From Solirubrobacter deserti (GTDB taxonomy: Bacteria > Actinomycetota > Thermoleophilia > Solirubrobacterales > Solirubrobacteraceae), in contig NZ_JAPCID010000032.1 in the NCBI RefSeq assembly GCF_027587175.1, positions 1 to 64,000 on the forward strand: 64,000 bases of DNA. The letters run 5' to 3'. Of this stretch, positions 59,501 to 64,000 are shown piece after piece. A program made the translations under genes and the position numbers. How positions within the stretch are numbered: position 1 is the stretch's first letter; each line of letters begins with the position of its first letter. A model generated the notes under the pieces. The model did not search any database and was not told where the DNA came from. It saw nothing but the letters and a program-made list of their open reading frames with translations.

Positions 59501-59812
59501 ATGCGCCGGTTCGCTCGCTTTTGGGGCGCCCAGCGAACGCGTGCGGGTCCGGGGGCGCTCGACGACGAGCCCCCGCACCCCGGCGCGCTCGCCGATCGTA
59601 CGTGGGAGCTGATGGTCCGCTCTTGGCCCGCGCTGGCGCGCACTGAGATCACCGTCTCGGGCGTCGCCGACCCGTCCGCGCTGGAGGCCATCGAGCACGA
59701 GGTGCGCAGCGCCCGCGCGCGCGGCGACGCGGTCACGCTCGACCTCCGCGGGCTGGAGTCGTGTCCGCCCGGCTTCGCAGTTCGGCGCCCAGACGCTCAT
59801 GAAGCGGGGTAA
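59501..59812 (+). CDS. STAS-like fragment, perhaps the front part of the next gene
   Basis: The 103 residues include TEITVSGVADPSALEAIEHEVRSARARGDAVTLDLRGLES, the first half of a STAS (anti-sigma antagonist-like) domain. Then the frame goes off into CPPGFAVRRPDAHEAG and stops. In the next frame the sequence continues PASQFGAQTLMKRGNERVL into the gene at 59799, so one base may be missing or added near 59762-59775. Alternatively the two are separate, coupled genes with a 14-base overlap. The first 25 residues are basic. Confidence 0.5.
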   Translation: MRRFARFWGAQRTRAGPGALDDEPPHPGALADRTWELMVRSWPALARTEITVSGVADPSALEAIEHEVRSARARGDAVTLDLRGLESCPPGFAVRRPDAHEAG

Positions 59813-60812
59813 TGAGCGTGTGTTGCGCCGTGAAGATGTCCTCGACCTCCGCCTCCGCTCGGACACCGGGCTCGCCGACGCGTTGGCGTTCGGCCTGCGC
59901 GCCCTGTCGCTGCGCTCCTCCCGCGGCCTCGTCATCCTGCTCGGCGACCGAGAGGCGCTTCCGCCGGCGGCGATCCGCGAGCTCGTCGACGCCCAGCGGC
60001 TGATCGGGCAGGACGGGCGGCGCTGTGCGCTCGTCATGCCGGATGCCTGCGCCGTCGCGTTCGCCCTCACGCACGGCGCCACACCGCCCTCCGTCGGCAC
60101 GCACGACGAGGCCCGCGCCCTGCTCGGCCGCGGCCAGCCCGAAGCCGGTGTGCGCCGCCTCGACGACGGACGCCGCGTGCACATCACGCTCTACAGGGAG
60201 CTCGACCTGGCCGGCGTCACAGCCATCCGCGCTGAGCTCCGGTCCGCCCTCGCCCACGCCCGCGCCGGTTGCACCTTCGTCTTGGACCTCGCCGGCCTGC
60301 TGTTCGCCGACGCGCACGGCCTCGAGGCCCTCACCCGCGTCGCGGTCCGCGCGCAACTGGCGGGCGCGACCGTCGAGGTCGTCAACGCCTGCCCCCAGGT
60401 CCGTGGCCTGGCCTACCGCCTCGGCTGGCACGAGCACCTGCCCGGCGTCGGCGAGGGCACCGACGGCGCCGGCCGGCCGACCACCCGCTCCGCGGTCATC
60501 GCCACCGATCTGCACGGCACGGTGTCCTACTGGAACGACGCGGCGGATCGGCTCTACGGCTGGTCGGCCGCCGAGGTCCTCGGCCGCCCCATCACCGAGC
60601 TCACGGTCCACCCGACCGACGAGTCCGCCGCCCAGACGATCATGTCGACGGTCCGCGGCCACGGCGCCTGGGAGGGCCGCTTCTCGGTCCGCCGCCGCAA
60701 CGCCACCCACTTCGACGCGCGCGTGCGCAACACGACGATCGAGAACGGGCTGGGGGCGCCGATCGGCCTGGTCGGCTTCTCGACGCCCCTGACGGAGCTC
60801 ACGCCCGTCTAG
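59799..60812 (+). CDS. STAS-STAS-PAS signalling protein
   Basis: 337 residues. The first part (about 15-105: DLRLRSDTGLADALAFGLRALSLRSSRGLVILLGD) looks like a variant STAS-like fold. Residues of about 125-215 form a clear STAS domain (HITLYRELDLAGVTAIRAELRSAL, FVLDLAGLLFADAHGLEALTRV). Residues 230-337 are a PAS domain (VIATDLHGTVSYWNDAADRLYGWSAAEVLGRPITELTVHP and RNATHFDARVRNTTIENG). No kinase, cyclase or HTH output is present, so it should act by binding a partner such as an anti-sigma factor. May be the main part of a protein that begins at 59501. The end shares CTAG with the next gene's stop. Confidence 0.78.
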   Translation: MKRGNERVLRREDVLDLRLRSDTGLADALAFGLRALSLRSSRGLVILLGDREALPPAAIRELVDAQRLIGQDGRRCALVMPDACAVAFALTHGATPPSVGTHDEARALLGRGQPEAGVRRLDDGRRVHITLYRELDLAGVTAIRAELRSALAHARAGCTFVLDLAGLLFADAHGLEALTRVAVRAQLAGATVEVVNACPQVRGLAYRLGWHEHLPGVGEGTDGAGRPTTRSAVIATDLHGTVSYWNDAADRLYGWSAAEVLGRPITELTVHPTDESAAQTIMSTVRGHGAWEGRFSVRRRNATHFDARVRNTTIENGLGAPIGLVGFSTPLTELTPV

Positions 60813-61561
60813 ATCGGCGTCAGCTCACCCTCCAGGTGGCCGTGGACGGCGAACCGGTCCTCGGCCTCACCGAAGGAGACCTTCGAGGGCAGCAGGATCG
60901 GCTGCTTGAAGCGCACCTCGACCGCGAACGCGTCCGGGAGCCGCAGCGAGGCGAGGCAGCGCGCCTTCGTCCACATGCCGTGGGCGATCGCGCGCGGGAA
61001 CCCCAGGGCCTTGGCGCTGAGCGCGTGCAGGTGGATCGGGTTGTGGTCGCCGGACACGGACGCGTAGCGGCGGCCGAGGTCGTCCGCGACGCGCCACTGG
61101 GCGGTCACGGGCGGCTCCTCGAAGGCCGGCGGCTTGGGGGCGGACTCGTCGCCGCCGCCGCGCTTGAGGTTCGTGGAGAAGCCCTGCCAGACGAGCTCGT
61201 CGCGCACGCGGGCCTCGGTGACGAAATCGAAGGTGCGGCCGCGGCGGTGCGGCTCGAAGCCCTCCACTCGCGCGGTCAAGGACAGCGGCTCGCCCAGCAG
61301 CAACGGGCGCTGCTGCACGATCCGGTTCGCGATGTGGACGACGCCGACGGCGCTGAAGGGGGCGCGCGCGAGCAGCGTCATGTGCAGCGGGAACGCGAGC
61401 ACGTGCGGGTAGGTCGGCGGGAGCTCGTCGCGCAGCGTGAAGCCGCACAGGTGCGCGTAGTCGGCGAGGTGGTCGGCGTCCACCGTGAGCTCGCGCGTGA
61501 GCACGTCGCTCGGTAGACCGGAGCCGCGGCCCGGAAGGGCGGCACGCAGGGTCGTCAGCAT
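60809..61561 (-). CDS. MaoC-family (R)-hydroxyacyl dehydratase (HtdX-like)
   Basis: A 250-residue double-hot-dog protein. The C-terminal half has the hydratase motif RRYASVSGDHNPIHLHALSAKALGFPRAIAHGMW with catalytic Asp and His; the N-terminal half (residues 20-130) is a degenerate copy. It dehydrates (R)-3-hydroxyacyl chains on CoA or ACP. The order thiolase - FabG4-like - MaoC is that of Mycobacterium tuberculosis Rv0243-Rv0242c-Rv0241c. ATG 61561 shares one base with the FabG stop (TGATG); upstream in-frame openings lie inside FabG. Confidence 0.9.
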   Translation of the reverse strand: MLTTLRAALPGRGSGLPSDVLTRELTVDADHLADYAHLCGFTLRDELPPTYPHVLAFPLHMTLLARAPFSAVGVVHIANRIVQQRPLLLGEPLSLTARVEGFEPHRRGRTFDFVTEARVRDELVWQGFSTNLKRGGGDESAPKPPAFEEPPVTAQWRVADDLGRRYASVSGDHNPIHLHALSAKALGFPRAIAHGMWTKARCLASLRLPDAFAVEVRFKQPILLPSKVSFGEAEDRFAVHGHLEGELTPI

Positions 61562-62820
61562 CAGGCCCCCAGCAGCGACTGGCCGCACACGCGGACGACG
61601 TTGCGGTCCACGCCCGAGCCCGCGAGCCACGCGACGGTCTCGGCCACGTCGACCGGCAGCCCGCCCTGGCGCAGCGAGTTCAGGCGGCGCCCCACCTCGC
61701 GCACGCCGACCGGCATCGCGGCGGTCATCTTGGTCTCGATGAACCCGGGCGCGACGGCGTTGATCGTGATGCCGCGGTCGAGCTCGATGTCCGTCACGAG
61801 GTCGAGCAGTCCCGCCTTCGACGTCGCGTAGTTCGTCTGCCCCGCGTTGCCGGCGATCGCGCTGAGCGAGGACACGCAGACGATCCGGCCCTCGTCGCGC
61901 AGCACGGGCACCAGCGCCTCGGTGATCCGCTCGGGCGCGAGCAGGTTGACCTCCATCAGCGACTGCCAGCGATCCTCGGGCATCTTCGCCAGCGTGCGGT
62001 CCTTGGTCACGCCCGCGTTGTGGACGAGGATGTCGAGCCCGTCCGCGAAGCGCTCAGCCAGCCGCTCCGGCGCGTCCGGAGTCGTGATGTCCAGCTCGAG
62101 CTCCGCGTCGGCCAGGTCCAGGCGCACCACGTGCGCGCCCTCGCGCTCGAGGACGTCCGCGATCGCCGCGCCGATTCCCCGCGAGCCGCCCGTCACCAGG
62201 GCGGTCCGGCCCGCGACCGGCTTGTGCTTGTTGGTCCCGACACGGATGACCTGGCCGGAGACGTACGCGGACCGGGGCGTGAGCAGGAACTTCAGCGTCG
62301 CCCCGATGCGCTCTTCGGCGCCCTCCTCGACGTGCACCAGGTTCACGGTCACGCCGCGCGGCCCGAGCTCCTTGCCCAGCGAGCGCGTGAAGCCCTCCAG
62401 CGCCCGTCGCTCGCCGCCGAGCACGACCACACGGCCGGACCGCTGCAGCCGCCCGACGGTCGGATGAAAGAACCGCTGCAGCTCGACGAGCTCCGCGGAC
62501 GTCGAGATCCCCGTCGCGTCGAACACGAGCGCCTTGAACCGGTGGTCCGCGGGCGCGGCGGGATTGAACACGGCCGCGTCGAGCCCGGCCCGTGCCGCCA
62601 GCTCGCGCACCGGGTCGTCCAGCGCGGTGGCGCTGTCCGCGCGCAACTCGGCCAGCACGCGCGCGGCGGCCTCGGCGAGCCGCCCGGCGCCGCCGAGCAG
62701 CACCCGGCCGCCCACCGCGGACGACCCGCGGTCGAGCTCCACGGGCTGCGGGAGCCCGATCCGCTTGCCGACCGTCGAGGTGACCGGCATCCGCATCAGC
62801 TGCGTGTAGAGATCGGCCAT
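61561..62820 (-). CDS. fabG: FabG4-type 3-oxoacyl reductase with N-terminal extension
   Basis: The 419-residue protein has a degenerate flavodoxin-like N-half (1-200: RVVVLGGERRALEGFTRSLGKELG, which looks like a dead SDR remnant) and an active C-half: GRTALVTGGSRGIGAAIADVL, ILVHNAGVTKDR and VCVSSLSAIAGNAGQTNYATSKAGLLDLV. The Ser-Tyr-Lys triad is complete, and NAVAPGFIETKMTAAMP follows. This two-part form is known as FabG4 (high-molecular-weight FabG), which prefers NADH and CoA substrates. It lies three bases after the thiolase gene. Confidence 0.93.
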   Translation of the reverse strand: MADLYTQLMRMPVTSTVGKRIGLPQPVELDRGSSAVGGRVLLGGAGRLAEAAARVLAELRADSATALDDPVRELAARAGLDAAVFNPAAPADHRFKALVFDATGISTSAELVELQRFFHPTVGRLQRSGRVVVLGGERRALEGFTRSLGKELGPRGVTVNLVHVEEGAEERIGATLKFLLTPRSAYVSGQVIRVGTNKHKPVAGRTALVTGGSRGIGAAIADVLEREGAHVVRLDLADAELELDITTPDAPERLAERFADGLDILVHNAGVTKDRTLAKMPEDRWQSLMEVNLLAPERITEALVPVLRDEGRIVCVSSLSAIAGNAGQTNYATSKAGLLDLVTDIELDRGITINAVAPGFIETKMTAAMPVGVREVGRRLNSLRQGGLPVDVAETVAWLAGSGVDRNVVRVCGQSLLGA

Positions 62821-62823
62821 CGC

Positions 62824-64000
62824 CTACTTCTCCAGGATCGCGACGACACCCTGGCCGCCCGCCGCGCAGATCGAGATCACGCCGCGGCCGGAGCCCTTCT
62901 CGTTGAGCGCCTTGGCCAGCGCGGCCACGATCCGCCCGCCCGTCGCGGCGAACGGATGGCCCGCGGCCAGAGACCCACCGTTGACGTTCAACCGATCGTC
63001 CGGGATCTCGCCCAGCGGCGCATCCAGCCCGAGCCGCTCGCGCGCGAACACCGGGTCGCGCCACGCCCGCCGCGTCGCCGCGACCTGCGCCGCGAACGCC
63101 TCGTGGATCTCGAAGAGGTCGAAGTCGTCGAACGCCAGGTCGTTGCGGCCGAGCATCCGCGGCATCGCGTAGGCCGGCGCCATCAGCAGCCCTTCGCCCT
63201 TGTGCACGTGGTCGACGGCCGCCGTCTGCGCGTCCACGAAGTACGCCAGCACCGGCAACCCACGGGCCGCGGCCCACGCCTCGCTCGCCAGCAGCACCGC
63301 AGAGGCGCCGTCCGAGAGCGGCGTCGAGTTGCCCGCGGTCATGGTCCCGTCCTCACCGCCGAACACCGGCTTGAGCTTCGCCAGCTTCTCCACCGACGAA
63401 TCGGGCCGCAGGTTCTGATCGCGCTCGAGCCCCAGGTACGGCGTGAGCAGATCGCCGAAGAAGCCACGGTCGTACGCGGCCGCGAGCTTCTGGTGCGAGG
63501 CCGCCGCGAGCTCGTCCTGCTCCTCACGGGTGACGCCCCAGTCGCGCGCCATCACGGCCGTGTGCTCGCCCATGGAGAGCCCGGTGCGCGGCTCGGAGTT
63601 CCGCGGGATCTCCGGAACCACCTGGCCCGGCCGCAGCCGCGTCAAGGTCCGCGCGCGCGAAGGCAGCGACTTCGCGCGGTTGAGGTCGAGCAGCACCTGC
63701 CGCAGGTCCTCGTTGACGGCGATCGGCGCGTCGGACGCGGTGTCCACGCCGCCGGCGATCCCCACGTCGATCTGGCCCAACGCGATCTTGTTCGCGACCG
63801 CGATCACGGTCTCCAGCCCCGTGCCGCACGCCTGCTGGATGTCGTAGGCGGCGGTCTCGGGCGCCAGCTTGGAGCCGAGCACGGCCTCGCGCGTGAGGTC
63901 GCGATCGCGCGCGTGCTTGAGCACGGCGCCCGCGACCACCTCGTCGACCCGCTCGCCCTCGAGCCCGAAGCGCTCGACGAGCCCGTCCAGCGTCGCGGTG
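62824..64000 (-). CDS. Acetyl-CoA acetyltransferase/thiolase (FadA2-like), N-terminus beyond window
   Basis: The frame is open to base 64000, so the start is outside; an internal GTG at 63939 is not the true start because thiolase helices precede it. Visible: IQQACGTGLETVIAVANKI (nucleophilic Cys), GGVDTASDAPI, GNSTPLSDGASAVLLASE, FEIHEAFAAQVAAT, LNVNGGSLAAGHPFAATGGR (His) and ISICAAGGQGVVAIL (second Cys). It condenses or cleaves acyl-CoA units at the first step of the operon. About 390 residues are visible. Confidence 0.92.
   Translation of the reverse strand, partial: TATLDGLVERFGLEGERVDEVVAGAVLKHARDRDLTREAVLGSKLAPETAAYDIQQACGTGLETVIAVANKIALGQIDVGIAGGVDTASDAPIAVNEDLRQVLLDLNRAKSLPSRARTLTRLRPGQVVPEIPRNSEPRTGLSMGEHTAVMARDWGVTREEQDELAAASHQKLAAAYDRGFFGDLLTPYLGLERDQNLRPDSSVEKLAKLKPVFGGEDGTMTAGNSTPLSDGASAVLLASEAWAAARGLPVLAYFVDAQTAAVDHVHKGEGLLMAPAYAMPRMLGRNDLAFDDFDLFEIHEAFAAQVAATRRAWRDPVFARERLGLDAPLGEIPDDRLNVNGGSLAAGHPFAATGGRIVAALAKALNEKGSGRGVISICAAGGQGVVAILEK

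Noticed and set aside
59496-59501. TTGACA as a -35 element
   Set aside because: It touches the ATG at 59501, so a matching -10 would lie inside the coding region.
1-64000. tRNA, rRNA, CRISPR repeats, transposases, integrases, attachment sites
   Set aside because: None was seen on either strand. Gene junctions are tight and composition is even, so there is no clear sign of a recent mobile element.

Overview
The window is very GC-rich. It uses many GTG starts and a few CTG starts, packs genes with 1-8 nt overlaps, and carries actinobacterial-style genes such as a FabG4/MaoC/thiolase operon, an Rv1284-like carbonic anhydrase and a single-domain PhoU. This suggests an actinomycete of the Solirubrobacterales/Thermoleophilia type. 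That placement is inference from composition and gene content, because there is no rRNA in the window. No tRNA, rRNA, CRISPR array, insertion sequence or phage gene was found. No stretch longer than about 300 bases lacks a gene; the longest gaps are 57501-57749, 42869-43033 and 59339-59500.

Most of the window (about 1-50.6 kb) is one large cell-surface glycan region made of several operons. 1-4.2 kb: a glycosyltransferase (GT) running off the left edge, phoU, a GT4 gene, and two secreted proteins (TIM-barrel-like and RTX-like). 4.2-16.2 kb, minus strand: sugar-nucleotide enzymes (two UDP-sugar dehydrogenases, GDP-mannose dehydratase, an epimerase), an EamA transporter, a secreted beta-propeller, a WecG/TagA-type transferase, a GT2-methyltransferase fusion, a Wzx-like flippase and a GT4. 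16.3-24.6 kb: lipid-linked sugar machinery (polyprenyl-phosphate GT2, DUF2304, further GT2s, a DUF2142 membrane protein with a small partner, and a 797-residue membrane protein). 24.0-32.4 kb, minus strand: a second DUF2142/partner pair, a GT2-WsaF fusion, a coiled-coil protein, the ABC exporter Wzm/Wzt and two methyltransferases. 32.4-35.8 kb, plus strand: a fused GT and two methyltransferase-type enzymes. 35.8-42.9 kb, minus strand: a membrane GT and a tightly coupled six-gene cassette (split transketolase, degenerate GT2, DUF4915-like protein, sulfotransferase, epimerase). 43.0-49.0 kb, plus strand: two LPG-synthase-type flippases, heme A synthase, two CDP-sugar-epimerase-like SDRs and a GT2.

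From about 49 kb the content becomes mixed: a membrane protein paired with a beta-carbonic anhydrase, a cupin with NAD kinase, galE, a spermidine-synthase-like protein, a methyltransferase and GT2 pair, a two-domain secreted cupredoxin, two small proteins, a globin, an HtrA protease, a STAS/PAS regulator and a FadA2-FabG4-HtdX-like fatty-acid operon that runs off the right edge.

The glycan genes cover the expected steps: precursor synthesis (dehydrogenases, Gmd, GalE, epimerases, transketolase), transfer (more than a dozen GTs), decoration (methyl- and sulfotransferases) and export (Wzx-like, Wzm/Wzt, LPG-type flippases).

Two non-coding patterns stand out. Several operon heads carry a TANNNT -10 hexamer 7-10 nt from the start codon, as expected for leaderless mRNAs. 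Three divergent gene pairs have the two -10 hexamers overlapping by exactly the TA dinucleotide.
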